A DNA stretch of 64,000 nt from Pseudogymnoascus destructans (lineage: Eukaryota; Ascomycota; Leotiomycetes; Thelebolales; Thelebolaceae), in assembly GCF_001641265.1 (NCBI RefSeq), contig NW_020167525.1, positions 343,501 through 407,500 on the forward strand, written 5' to 3'. The notes under the pieces were generated by a model. The model saw only the letters and a program-made list of their open reading frames with translations, did not search any database and had not been told where the DNA came from. Shown here in pieces: positions 33,537 through 44,957 of this stretch. A program made the translations under genes and the position numbers. Positions within the stretch are counted from its first letter, which is position 1. Every line of letters starts with the position of its first letter.

Positions 33537-34207
33537 AATTCCTGGCGAACTCTGTGAGATTATCTTTACAGCAGAGTAAATATTATCTCAAATGGTGGCT
33601 CCGTTCCGGAGTCTTCCTAATAGGCGTATCACCATAATCGCGGCTATTGACGCCGAATTTTAAGCCGAGATTATGCGAACACGTGACATAAAATAAATTT
33701 CGCATACCATAAAATTATGATGTTGTATTATTGGATCCGTATCCATTGATATGTTGAAGGTGAGAATTGGCAGGTAATTCTCAAACGCACCAGGATCAGT
33801 CAATTGGGCTGTTGTTCAATTAAAGTTTCAGGGGTGGTCGTTTGTTGACTCGGATGAAGATCGCCCCACAATTTTCTCTCATCAGCGACAAGCGATTTTC
33901 AGGGGCACAGAACGTCAGGCAGGAACAGAACCTAGGGAAGGAACGAACTTCAAAATGAGCCGAGCTATAAAAGACCCAAGAACCGCCCCGGGAGATAAGA
34001 ATAGGCTGGCGTCACACATTTCTCCGTGAATCTCACACAATAGCGCGAAGTGCTGTTTGTCTTGCTCACTATTCACAAGTCCGGATCATGTATTGGTATC
34101 CCGAATTGTTCGGCGGTAGCAATGTTATAAAGCGCTGCCCAACTAAACCGAGGCATTCCGATCTATTGTACAGAATCAGAGGAATGAGAGGAGATGTGCC
34201 TCGAGGC
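33537..34207. other. Intergenic, no gene recognised
   Basis: AT-rich promoter-like DNA between the thioesterase start and the SDR pseudogene end. No ORF of note. Confidence 0.5.
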
Positions 34208-35094
34208 CTATCCTACCGCACCAACCACCAGCCTAAACGCCCAGATCACCGCCGCTATATCTGCCATCGCCTCCTTCGCCCCAGGAATCATAATCCCACC
34301 AACAGCGATGGTATCATCGCCCGACAACAGACCCTGGTATGCCTCTTCTGTGAACTGATCCAGCGGCATTCCGAGGTTTCGGCCAACCTCAACACCCATA
34401 TAGTCGTGAAGGTCGGCTACAGCGATCAGCAACTGCGGTCACGGCAGAGATGCATAGGGGAACTCACTCTTCACAGGCGGAGCGGCAATCTCGGTGACTT
34501 TGATATGCGTATTACGCAACTGGTCCCTCAAGCACATCGCAAACACATTCAGCGCCGATTTCGACGCGGAGCTCCGCGGAATATCACCCCAACTCGCAAG
34601 ATAATCCCCGATGGGCCCTCCTTCACGATCAGGAACGGTAGGAACGCGTGCGTCACGGCTACCAGGCTAGTGTAGTTTACCGTCGTCTCGGCGTGGAATA
34701 CGTTCAGGTCCACGGTCTCTGGCTTCGAAAAGTTAAAGGGTCGCTGCATTCCTTCGTTCAGGAAGAGGCAGTCGATATCCGGTGGCGCCTCCGTGATGCT
34801 GCATCAGATCAGCTCTTGTCATCAACTTCAACGCAGTGAACCTGAGCATGCGTCCATGAACGCAACAGGGCCAATCTTACTGTTTTGCAAACCCAGGAAG
34901 CTTTCCAGCTGCGTTATATCCAGCGCCGCACCCCGAGCAAGGCCGGGGTGCGCATTCTCGAACTCTTCGAGGGCATCCTTGCGGCGCCCGACGCCGGTCA
35001 CTTTCACGCCTTCGGCAATGAGGCGCTCGACCATCGCCTTGCCGATACCAGATGTTGCTCCAATGAGGAGGACATGCTTGTATGGGAACGTCAT
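34208..35094 (-). pseudogene. Short-chain dehydrogenase/reductase, probably dead
   Basis: It starts MTFPYKHVLLIGATSGIGKA with the NAD(P)-binding TGxxxGIG-type loop. Later pieces in shifted frames: CLFLNEGMQRPFNFSKPETV (NAG position reads NEG), VNYTSLVAVTHAFLPFLI, SSASKSALNVFAMCLRDQLR, and, after an intron ending near 34390, DLHDYMGVEVGRNLGMPLDQ to the stop at 34208. The catalytic YxxxK motif reads SSASK, so tyrosine is replaced. The strand before it appears deleted with a frame change. Typical length for this family is about 250-270. Confidence 0.7.
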
Positions 35095-37059
35095 TTCTGC
35101 GGGTTGGTGTACGAGCAAAGGTGGCCTGATTGTGATGGTTCAATGGTTATGGCAATTTCTACCAGGCGATGTTATCAAGGCGCCAAAATGACAATCGAAT
35201 ATCTGTCAATCTCAAGATCTCGATCACCCATCTCTTGGCGTGGAATCCTTCTTTTATACACCACCAACGACCGTGCGGGCTCGCGTATCAATGTATCAAG
35301 TCCGCCCTGATCTCCAGAATACACCCCGTTTCCTCGTCTCTACCTACACTTCTCAGTATATACCGCACCAATCAGCGTCAGCAGCGGCTACAGATATCAA
35401 ATCCTCCCCAAAAGGATAAGAAATGCCATGTGGCTAGTTCTCATCGCGGCCGAAATAGCCGCGTGGCTGGGCGGGACGATCACCGCATGGGGCGCGTGAG
35501 GCCGCACGCGGCCGCACGTTCCGCTATCTTACCCCTCTACCCCCACCATGACGTCCAAGAAGGATTACCCCTCCTTCCCACTCCACAACTGCATATAGGA
35601 CTCGCGCTGAAACACTCATCGCGCGAGCCTGTCTCACGAGCGAATCGCCATGCCGCCTCTCGCCCCCGAAGACCTCTCGCGTGCTCGACCCACACCAAGA
35701 TTCGCACCCCAGCGAAGCCATATTTGGACGCTCGGCAGGAGCTTTAGGCAGAGAGGTGTTTAAGACCGACGAGAAGGAGGTCAACCCAGCGATTAAAGTT
35801 TGTGCTATACAAGTGCGGAGCGTACGCAAATGACATTGTGGCAACTACGATGGGCTTTCTCGGAAATACCAGTGTCGGAGTGAGGAGTGCCGCTTCATGC
35901 TTCGTGGTTATATCGACAAGAACACGGCGCGCGGGGATAGAAGCCTGTCGGCAGCAGGACCTCCACAACGACAACAACTCACCAGCAACAGCACATATCG
36001 ACAGCAACACGGCGCGCGGTGACAGAATCCTGTCGGCAACGGAACTACCACAGCGACAACAATTAATCAACAACAGCACCCCGACGCAAGAACGAACAAT
36101 ATCACCCCTCAGCCACTCCGTACTGGCCAGACCCCAGACATGAGTGAGGTCATGAGAATGGTGAGTTATCCCCAGAATGAGTTACCTTAACAAGATATCG
36201 AGACGCTGTCGAAGCCCGACATGAAGGTATGGCGATGGCACAGAGCACATCGACGAACGGAGCGGGGTATATACCCCTCCCTCCCCCTCCCCTCGAGAGT
36301 GACTCCTTCCACAAACCCCATTCCCATTCACCCCCCACTCACCCGCGTCACCAACCCCCCAAAAAGAAGCTTCGCGACCCCCCGGCTCCCGGCCGCCTCC
36401 CTGTAAAAGTCGCCCCCGCTGCCAAGAAAGGGGATGGAGTAGGTAAGTTTGGACCCAGCTTTTTTGCCCCCTCCTCCCCGGTCGGTCTACGCGGGTTATG
36501 TACTACATACTACGAAGCTACCATCCATCTCATGTACTATACCTACCCTCCAGTTGTCAAAGTGACTCCCATCCATCTGACATCCCATGTCGCGTGATGT
36601 CCCCCTTCACTCCGTTCCACTCAACTTCACCAAGAAAATCACAGATACATGCACCCACGAGCAAGGGAACGGAACCAAAAGGGTCATTAGAAACCAAAGT
36701 CTATTGCACTCTCGCGCTATATACAAGTATAAAAATCCCAATCTATTGCACCCTGCCGCCACCGACAAACCCCGCTAGATGTCTATGCAGGATATCATGT
36801 AATATATAATAAAATTAAAAGGAAAATGTGAAGAGAGTGGCGCGGGCTTTTGGTGGAGCCGGATTCGCCAATGTGATGTGTGATCTGAGAAGACGTATGG
36901 TATGTGACTTTTTTTTCTATGCTTTTGTCTATATTTTTACTTTCTTTTGATCGGATCTTCACCCTCCAAAGCTTTCCGTTTCATGATTGACAGAGCAGGT
37001 ATCGGCAGTGGAGGGGTATGAAGAGAGGTATGTCGAGTAGGATCCGCCTTGCGAATCGC
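35095..37059. other. Intergenic, no confident gene
   Basis: Several 60-190 residue ORFs overlap on both strands without recognisable domains. The right part (36780-37059) is the AT-rich 3' flank of the proton ATPase gene. Confidence 0.45.
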
Positions 37060-40000
37060 TTACTCGTCATCCTCATCAAGGTTCTCGCTCTTGGCCTTGA
37101 TATTCCAGGTGTCCCTCTCCTTGTCGTGCTCGAGTTCGATCTTGCTGAGATGGCTGATGATGTTCTCGATCTGCGTGTCCTGGACGCTGCGCGACTTGCG
37201 GCCGAGGTTGTCGAGCCACGACCAGTTCGAGAGCATGTAGTACACGATGGCGACGACGACGGTGACGGCCATGGAGTACAGCCAGACGCAGACGACGGTG
37301 ACGACATCTGTCCATCCATCGCCGCGGAAGTGGGGGAAGTCGCCGGAGACGGATTCCTCGAGACCGCCGGACAACCAGCCGAAGATACAGAAGATGGTGG
37401 CGAGGGCGTCAACTCCGAGGATGGCGCCGACGAGTTGCCAGGATGGGAGGGTCTCGAAGCCACGGGTGATGAAGATCAGCCAGTTCTCAGTGAGAGAGAC
37501 CTCAAGAAAGAGGATCTCTTGGACGGAACCGTAGCGCTGGATGATACCTCCGTTTGGCAGGAAAAGTGTGCCGCGAATAGCCCAGGTGCCCAAAGCGAGA
37601 AGGGAACCAAGGACGACAGAGATGACCCAGATCTTGGGCAATTGCCACTCGACAGGGCGCTTCTCGTAGTGAGCGTTATCGTAGGCGACAGCGATGGTGG
37701 CCAAATCAGCGAACAGGGCAATGAACACGATGAGCTCGGCGCGGATGGTCTCCTTGAGGATGATCATCGAGGTGACGAGGTAGATCTCGAGATGCAGGCA
37801 GAGAGCGATACGGTACTGGATGTAGGCCTTCATGCGCTGGAAAATTTGACGAGAGATCTTGATGGCGGAGACGATGGTGGACAGACCGGGGGCGAGGAAG
37901 ACGATGTCAGCGGCGGCCTGGGCAGCCTCGGTGGCACCCTCAACGGCGATACCGCAGTCAGACTTCTTGAGAGATGGAGCATCGTTGACACCGTCACCAG
38001 TCATGGCCGTAAGATGGCCACGCTGCTGAAGCATCTCGACGACCTGGTACTTGTGCTCGGGGAAAACCTCGGCGAAACCGTCGGCCTTTTCGCAGAGATC
38101 GTGCATGGTGCTGCCGGTGAGGCCACCGTTGACAAGTCTGTCGGAATCGTAAACCTTAGTGCCGAGCGCGAGCATGCGGCAAGTCTCCTTGGCGATGGCG
38201 AGAGCGTCACCAGTAAGCATCTTAACCTGGAGTCCGAGGTGCTGGGCATCGGCGATGGTCTGGGCGGTATCCTCACGGGGAGGGTCGAAGAGCGAAAGCA
38301 TACCGAGTAGCTGCCAGTCACCCTCACCTTCCTTGACGGCAACACCGAGAGAACGGAAACCACGGTGGGCGAGCTCGAGGGACTTGGCGCGGTACTCGTC
38401 GGCGACAGCCTTGGAGCAGTTGGACATGGCGAGGATGGCCTTGGGGGCACCCTTGGCACAGGTGTAGACTACGCCGTTCTTCTCGCAGACGGTGGTGATA
38501 CGCTTGGAGACGGGATCAAAGGGAGTGAAAGAGTGCGTCTTCCAGCCCTCCATGAGCATCTCCTTGGCCCTTGGGTAGCGCTTCAGGGTGATGATGGTGA
38601 CCTTGTCGATGGGATCCAGGTGCTTGGTGTTGTGGGAAGAGGCCAGGGCAGCGACAGCCATCATCCAGTCGATGTCGACTCCGTCAGCCACGTATGGCTC
38701 GCGGATGGACAGCTGGTTGGCAGTGAGAGTACCGGTCTTGTCGGAGCAGAGAATGTCAACACCAGCGAGTGACTCGATGGCGGTGAGCTTCTGGACGATA
38801 GCCTTCTCCTTGGCGAGGTACGCAGCACCAACGGCGAGGGTGGTGGTGGTAACAACTGGCAGACCGACGGGGACACCGACGATGAGCAGGATTAGAGCGT
38901 AATGGAGCAGGTTGTTGGACGAGTTCTCCGGGGTAGCGATCTTCAGGTGTCTGTAGAAACCACCGATCCAGGCAGCGAGGATGAAAGCCATGACGAGAAC
39001 CAAGAGAGTTCCTCCGATGCTGTTCATGATTGCCTTGAAGTGACCAGAATCCTGGGCACCAGACACAAGCATGGCGGTCTTTCCGACGAACGAGCCCTTG
39101 GCGGAGCAGGTTACGATAGCGTAGGCCTTGCCGCGCTTGCAGCCAGTGGTGTAGTAGCAGACATCGGTGACGTACTTCTCGACGGCGAGAGACTCTCCCG
39201 TCATTGAGGACTGATCGACAGCGACTAGAGCGTGGCCGCCGTGGGGCAGACCCTCCTCATCGTCGTCCGGGCTGCCGCCCTTCGTGCCAACGAGACCCTG
39301 TGCGCGCATCTCGGCTTGGTAGTTGGCGAATCCATCTTCCTTGTTATCGTAGGCGCAGATGAGACGGCAGTCACCGGGAACGACCGTTCCGTGGCCACCA
39401 CCTTCCAGGATGACCTGTGGGAAGACTATTAGCGCGAGGTTCGCCAATTGAGCTGGTTGGGAGTGGGAGTGCTTACAATATCTCCAGGGACGATTTCACG
39501 GGCGAGGATCTCCTGCTCAACACTGTCGCGGACGACGGTGGCCTTCATGGCGATATCACCTTTGAGCGAGGCCACGACATCGGCAGCCTGCTTCTCCTGG
39601 TACCAGCCGACGACGGCGTTGAGCAACAGAATAGCGATAATGACACCGAAATCAATCCAAGCACGCAGACCAGCCGCGATGAGAACAGCGACTTCCATAA
39701 CTGTGGAGAAAACCACGAGTCAGCACGTCATTCGAATTGCCAACCTGGCAATGGCAGAATCTCGGCGAGTAAGAATGAGCAATTGGAACGTACCATAGAG
39801 AACCGGGCCGCGGAAGAAGCCGACGAACTTGAGAAACATGTTCTCCTTGATATCCGCCAGCTCGTTGTAGCCGGTCTTGCGCCTCCTGCGCTCAACCTCG
39901 TCGGAGGTCAGACCCGTGGCGATGTCGGTCTCGAGCCACTCGGTGGGGATATCGATGGCGCCGCCGGGACCGAGCTCCTTGCGCCAGAAGGCGTACCAGG

Positions 40001-40184
40001 GACGCGTCTTCTCATCGTAATCCTCCTGCTCGTCAACAGCAGCTGCGGCGCCCTTGGTGTCGCGGTAGGTGGAGATGTAGCGGACCAGGTTGCTGTACTC
40101 GTCGAGCTCGACTTCCTTCTCATTGTTGGCGATGCTCCGGCGGACTTCCACCTGGGCGTTTCCGGCTTCGAGATCGCGCGCCAT
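37060..40184 (-). CDS. PMA1: Plasma-membrane H+-ATPase (P3A type)
   Basis: Three exons (40184-39794, 39700-39477, 39414-37060) give 989 residues. The protein pumps protons out of the cell using ATP and energises nutrient uptake. Seen in order: an acidic N-terminal region, GFFRGPVLY and following membrane segments, actuator residues SMTGESLAVEKYV, phosphorylation site CSDKTGTLTANQ, nucleotide-domain TGDALAIAKETCRML, hinge TGDGVNDAPSLKKSDCGIAV, and C-terminal membrane segments. It ends in a hydrophilic tail (KSENLDEDDE), where fungal pumps carry an autoinhibitory region. Symbol by family only; it may be the longer second paralogue. Confidence 0.95.
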
Positions 40185-40739
40185 TGCAGCGGATTCGGGG
40201 GGGGGAAGGGGGGGAGGGGAGAGTGGAGATTGTGGTTGAATATGTTTTTCGCCCGTGGACAAGGAGAGGAAGGAGGAGAGAAGAATCCCGACGGAAGGGG
40301 GGGGGATGGGGAAGTATTAATATATGGCGCCGGGAAAAGAAAAAAAAGACTTTTTAGTAGGATGGACCAAAACAGAAAGATGGGGACCAGGACGGGTAAG
40401 TCGGCGGTGGTGCATCTGAGTGGTCGAGAAGTGGATTCGTCTGAAGGCGGCGAAGGAGGGGACCTGAAGGGAAGGGGAGATCTGCGAAAGTAGAGTACTG
40501 TACCGACAGGGTAGAGCGGAAAGCGACTGGGTTGCGGTGGTGCCGTGACTCCGGATGACATTGGAGGAGTGGGCGAATGAGGACGAGGGAAGGCGGAGGA
40601 GGGACAAGGGAAGGTGGCACTAGCGATGAGTTAGTCGGTGGGATAGTGTTGGTACGTAGCGGGAAGGTACGATGAAGAAACGAAGGAGAAGGGACGGAGG
40701 TACAAGATAAGTGGCATCTGTGATCTGTGGGGGGGGGGG

Positions 40740-40815
40740 ACGAGGAGATGATGGCGGGCGGAGGAGGATAAACGAAGAAGAAGAAGAAGAAGAAGAAGAA
40801 GAAGAAGAAGAAGAG
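40740..40815. repeat. GAA/TTC microsatellite upstream of the proton pump gene
   Basis: A run of about 13-14 GAA triplets (about 40773-40813) follows a G9 tract at about 40731-40739. ORFs with long Phe or Ser runs on the minus strand are its translation and not genes. Confidence 0.85.
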
Positions 40816-40934
40816 GGCGCGAAAAAAGAGAAGGGCAAATGTCACCAGTAATGCGGGGCACATGTCGTAGTTTGCAGTTTGCAGTACGTACCAAGTACCC
40901 GGATACCCGATCCGGATACATCTCGGGAGGATTT

Positions 40935-41231
40935 GAGGGCCCAGCCAAGCCGGCACGGGCCAAGACCCCAAGCAGAGAAGGGGGCCAAGCAGCAGCCAAG
41001 GAGCCAAGACCCGAAGCAGCCAAGTCGCCAAGCAGGCACGGGCCAAGACCCCCAGCAGAGAAGGGGCCAAGCAGCAGCCACGGTCAGGACCCGAAGCAGC
41101 CAAGTGGCCAAGCAGGCACGGGGCCAAGACCCCAACCAGAGAGAAGGGGCCAAGCAGGCACGGGGCCAAGACCCCAACCAGCCAAGTGGACGGCCATGAC
41201 CCCAAGCAGCCACAGCCCCAAGACCCCAAGA
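40935..41231. repeat. GC-rich minisatellite built on GGCCAAGACCCCAAGCAG
   Basis: Irregular units combine GGGCCAAGACCC(C)AA, GCAGCCAAG and GCAGGCACGG over about 300 bp. Long ORFs on both strands (GVLAACLL-type repeats) arise from it. It lies 0.75-1.05 kb upstream of the proton ATPase start. Confidence 0.8.
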
Positions 41232-41339
41232 TAACAAGATAAGGCACACGACTCGATTCCCCACCCGGACTACGCGCAAGACGGGCCGGGTTTGAGGCAC
41301 GTAACTAGCGCCGATTGCGAGTACTCGGTACTTTTGGGG

Positions 41340-41420
41340 GTACTTCTTACTTCTTACTTCTTACTTCTTACTTCTTACCTCGTACCTCGTACCTCTTACT
41401 TCCTACTTCGTACTCGGCGG
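41340..41420. repeat. TTACTTC/CTCGTAC short tandem repeat
   Basis: Five TACTTCT units grade into ACCTCGT units and back to TACTTC. It is a simple-sequence tract with no gene. Confidence 0.8.
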
Positions 41421-42224
41421 ATTCGTCTGTGCGGTGGCCACACGTGCCACTGTCCTCCTCGGCGTCCCCTCCCCCTCCCCTCCCCCACTCCGCCGAGACT
41501 ACCACACCTACTCACCCACCCTCACATCACACAGTCATCAAATCCGCCCTCCACTGCCGCCCATCCCACCGAGGCTGTACCACCAAGAGCGCCCCCAACA
41601 AGCCGACATCCGGCTGACGACTGCTTTGCCTTTGTCCTGCTACGTCCCATCAGATGCCACCATCCCCGTTACGGACTCGCGCGGCTGCGTCGGCGACCGG
41701 CGCGAGGGATTTTCAGGGTACGGCGACGCGGGTTAAATCGCGCATTTGCAGTGCGCTGCATTTGCTATTTGTCCATGGCCTCGCGCCCTGCTGCTCTGCT
41801 CTGTTTCCAGCACACTGCCCGAGGGGGTGAGCTAGATGAGACACTCAGAGACGCGCCATGTGCTTCTGCACGGGATTGCTGGAGTCCAGATGCTGTACTC
41901 ACTGTACTGTCGGATCAATTGGCCTGCCGGATCAATTGACGTCCTGCATCATGCACCTCGACACACGGTGTCGCGGGCGCGACGTGGAGATGGCAGGTGG
42001 ACAGGTGGTCGTGTGCTCTGCCCGTGTCTGCATCCGGGGGGCGTACGGCGCAAGAAATCTCGATACGGGCATCCCTCCCCATCCCACACCCTGACTCGCA
42101 GTTTCTTCCGCGAAATATGGGGACCCCATGATGTCATCGCCGCCATTGAGGCATTTCCGCCACCTCCATTTGTACTCCGTACCGAACAGAACAAAACACA
42201 GACGGATGCGGCGGCAAGCTGGCC
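41421..42224. other. Intergenic, no gene recognised
   Basis: Pyrimidine-rich plus strand with short overlapping ORFs. None has a domain I recognise. Confidence 0.45.
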
Positions 42225-42283
42225 CCGAGGGATCAGAGAGATAAAGAGAGTCTCCCGCCTCTCTTATCTCTCTGATCCCTCGG
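42225..42283. repeat. 25-bp near-perfect inverted repeat (hairpin)
   Basis: CCGAGGGATCAGAGAGATAA (start 42225), followed by AGAGAG, is mirrored by CTCTCTTATCTCTCTGATCC plus CTCGG ending at 42283. One base differs and the loop is about 8 nt. Confidence 0.8.
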
Positions 42284-42295
42284 TCGGGACGGTGT

Positions 42296-42406
42296 CACGT
42301 GAATTAGGTTCCATGAAATGAAGTGTAACATCACGTGCTTTACTCCAAAGCAAATTGATGCCACGTGCTAACAGAGACTGTTGTAATAGTCACATGATCT
42401 CACGTG
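42296..42406. promoter_or_regulatory. Cluster of four CACGTG E-boxes
   Basis: CACGTG occurs at 42296, 42332, 42362 and 42401, plus CACATG at 42391, all within 111 bp. CACGTG is the core site for fungal bHLH factors (Cbf1/Pho4/SREBP type). It sits about 600-700 bp upstream of the aminotransferase start, so it could act on that gene. Binding itself is inference. Confidence 0.5.
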
Positions 42407-42441
42407 ATCTCCATACGGATTATCGGTAAAGCCAAGTATAG
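42379..42441 (+). repeat. 63-bp dispersed repeat, copy 1
   Basis: TGTTGTAATAGTCAC through GCCAAGTATAG; it matches 51128-51190 with only a few substitutions. It contains one intact and one degraded E-box (CACATG). Confidence 0.8.
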
Positions 42442-42800
42442 GTTACATAGTCAGGAATACATACATTTATTACTCAACAGAGACGCATTCAAAACAGCTT
42501 ATCACCTGCCCCGTATTGATTTGTACATGTAGCGTGTCACGGGAATGTGGGATCTGGCACAGCAGTGTGCCAGTAACCCCGCCATCAACACCAACGCCAA
42601 TAAATATCACTTCGATCCCCATGAGGGTGCGTTATCTCCTGTCTTACTGCAATATCATTCTTGATCTTTCTTGCCAATATTGGATTGGTTCTTTTGATAT
42701 TTTTTCATTTGGCTTACTGCAATATCATTACTGATCTTGGCAGATATTAGTTATACCTTGGCAAAATTCATCATTATTGTCACCGGCATTGTTTGTAGTC

Positions 42801-42925
42801 TGCCTTGCCTTGCAGATTGCTTGGCTCGGATTGTCTGCCTTGCCTTGCAGATTGCTTGGCTCGGATTGTTTGTAGTCTGCCTTGCCTTGCAGATTGCTTG
42901 GCTCGGATTGTTTGTGTCTTGCCTC
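42801..42925 (+). repeat. Three tandem ~33-44 bp units
   Basis: TGCCTTGCCTTGCAGATTGC followed by TTGGCTCGGATTG occurs three times (42801, 42836, 42880), separated by TTTGTAGTC-like spacers. It lies just before the aminotransferase start, probably in its 5' leader. Confidence 0.8.
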
Positions 42926-43006
42926 GGACATCCGTCGGACTGTTTGTGTACCAGTCTCAGGTTGGCCGTTTGTTGATAATAGACTCATCATTTATTGTGA
43001 GCAAGC

Positions 43007-44317
43007 ATGGCGAGTGCAGATTCCGATGTCCACGCTGCTCTGCAAGATGCTGTAGCCAGCTTCGTAGCGGCGAACCCTGCTTCACGGAGGGTATTCAACA
43101 GAGCCTCAGATCATTTACCGGCCGGGAATACTCGCAGTACCCTCTTCTCTCCGCCATTCCCTGTGGCAATCACGATTTCCAGTGGTTGCTCCATCCGCTC
43201 CACCGATGGAGATGTCTACCTCGACATGGTTGGTGAATACACCGCCGGCATCTACGGCCACTCACACCCGGATATCCTCGAGGCTCTCGAGGGGGGCCTG
43301 CTGAATGGCGTCAATTTTGGCGCAACAAGTGCGCTCGAGGGGGAGCTAGCGGCGAGGATCAAGAAGAGGTTCCAGGCGGGTGCCGGCCTCGAGATGGTCA
43401 GGTTCACAAACTCGGGTACGGAGGCAAACATCATCGCAACGACAACGGCCCGGGTCTGGACCGGGAGGAACAGGATCCTTATCTTCGCAGGAGAGTACGT
43501 GGTGGCAGATTATAACTCCATCGAGTCTGTCGATGAGGAGTTATCCCGGGTCCCAGCAGACTCCCTAGCAGCGATCTTGGTCGAGCCCATGCAAGGGGCA
43601 GGCGGATGCCTGCCTGCGTCAATTAAATTCCTGGAGCACCTACGCGCCCGGGCAACCGAGCTAAAGGCACTGCTTATTTTTGACGAGGTGATGACAAGCC
43701 GCCTACACCATGCAGGGGGGCTGGCCGGGAAATATGGCATCAGACCCGACCTCATGACCATGGGCAAGTACCTTGGTGGCGGAATGAGCTTCGGGATCTT
43801 TGGCGGTCGCCGCGAGATTATGGAGCTCTTCAACCCGAAGAGCGGTGGCGTGGCGACGACGGCCGATGGAACGCAGAAGCCAATGTCGTCAATGCACAGC
43901 GGCACGTTCAACAACAATATCACAATGCATGCAGGAATTGCGGGGACCAAGGTATTGACGGAGGCTGTTCTGACCCAACTAAACGAGGTAGGAGATTATC
44001 TCCGCCAGGCTGTGCTGTCGATCCTTGTTGGTAAGGGGCTCGTTTGCGCGGCGACGGAAGCGGACATGCGTGATGTTGCCACGGTGCCAAGGGGTCGGAT
44101 ATGGATCTCGGGCGTTGGCTCCATCAACGCCCTTCATTTCGGCGCAAACGACGAGTTGGTGGATCTGAGAGACTTGTTCTACTTCCACATGATCAAGAAT
44201 CACATATACGTTACCCGGAGGGGGTTTGTGGCCCTCACAATTGTGCATACTAAGGATGATATAGATCGATACGTGAAGTGTGTGGCAAGCTTTGTTGAGA
44301 GGTGGGGTTGTGCATAG
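43007..44317 (+). CDS. PLP-dependent class III aminotransferase (GSA-aminomutase-like)
   Basis: A single exon of 436 residues starts MASADSDVHAALQDAVASF. Fold-type I motifs: VYLDMVGEYTAGIYGHSHPD, MVRFTNSGTEANIIATTTAR, ILVEPMQGAGGCLPAS, ALLIFDEVMTSR (PLP-contacting Asp), and TMGKYLGGGMSFGIFGGRRE with the PLP lysine. It is related to glutamate-1-semialdehyde aminomutases; fungal members have unassigned substrates. Between AGEY and VVADYNS about 25-30 residues normally present in relatives (the YHG segment) are missing in frame. The enzyme may therefore be altered or inactive. No intron is needed. Confidence 0.82.
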   Translation: MASADSDVHAALQDAVASFVAANPASRRVFNRASDHLPAGNTRSTLFSPPFPVAITISSGCSIRSTDGDVYLDMVGEYTAGIYGHSHPDILEALEGGLLNGVNFGATSALEGELAARIKKRFQAGAGLEMVRFTNSGTEANIIATTTARVWTGRNRILIFAGEYVVADYNSIESVDEELSRVPADSLAAILVEPMQGAGGCLPASIKFLEHLRARATELKALLIFDEVMTSRLHHAGGLAGKYGIRPDLMTMGKYLGGGMSFGIFGGRREIMELFNPKSGGVATTADGTQKPMSSMHSGTFNNNITMHAGIAGTKVLTEAVLTQLNEVGDYLRQAVLSILVGKGLVCAATEADMRDVATVPRGRIWISGVGSINALHFGANDELVDLRDLFYFHMIKNHIYVTRRGFVALTIVHTKDDIDRYVKCVASFVERWGCA

Positions 44318-44957
44318 CACGGATGGGGATTCCGCGGACCCTGGCATGGGGCACGGGCTCAGGGGACTCACAGTAGGTAAATTGGGACGCCTCAAAATAG
44401 AACCAGAGTAGGGCTGTCGCCGTATATCATTATCACATTATCTCCACATACTCCATTTCATATGTAGCAGTGCAGTCCATCAGTGCGCCAAGAACCTCCA
44501 CAGTCGCATTCGTGTAGCCATTATTGGACGGCACAGCCTCATTCACACTCTCCCTATGTGCGAGTACGTTCCCGGTATACCTAACGAGGGGTAGGGACAC
44601 CAAAGAGATCATCAGGGACCACCGTCCCGCCCCGTCAGAGACGAGCCAACTATGAGCCGTCAGAGTCCTGTTCCAGGGAGTAGTGTTCCACAGACGGAAA
44701 GCGCGGGATCTACCCAAGGATCTAGATTTGTTTGTTTGGTTTGTTTGCCGTCGGTACCCTGTTCGTCCAACATGACAGCTCGGCACCAGCCGTTCCAGGG
44801 GCAGCTCCTGCAGCGTCTGCATAGCTGCCGAATCCCTCATCCCGTGCTGCCGGGAAGGGCTATTGTGTGTGCCTCTCCGGACCGCCTTGCAATTTACCAA
44901 TGCATGTTTGCAAGCGTCCAGCTTTGATTGGCTAGGCCCACCTCGGATCACATCCCA
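44318..44957. other. Intergenic, uncertain coding potential
   Basis: A 172-residue minus ORF (44951-44433) and a 91-residue plus ORF (44652-44927) overlap. Neither has a recognisable domain, so I do not call either as a gene. Confidence 0.35.

Noticed and set aside
37018..38310. 430-residue plus-strand ORF
   Set aside because: It lies wholly antisense to the proton ATPase exon and is an Asp/Gly-rich shadow of its codon usage.
40354..41247. 297-residue minus-strand ORF with leucine/glycine and phenylalanine runs
   Set aside because: It arises from the GC-rich minisatellite and the GAA/TTC tract.
41292..42321. ORFs of 160-215 residues upstream of the aminotransferase
   Set aside because: Low-complexity Ser/Pro/Leu-rich frames over pyrimidine-rich DNA; no domain or consistent start.
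44433..44951. 172-residue minus-strand ORF
   Set aside because: No recognisable domain, overlaps other ORFs, and has no splice or promoter support; left as uncertain intergenic.
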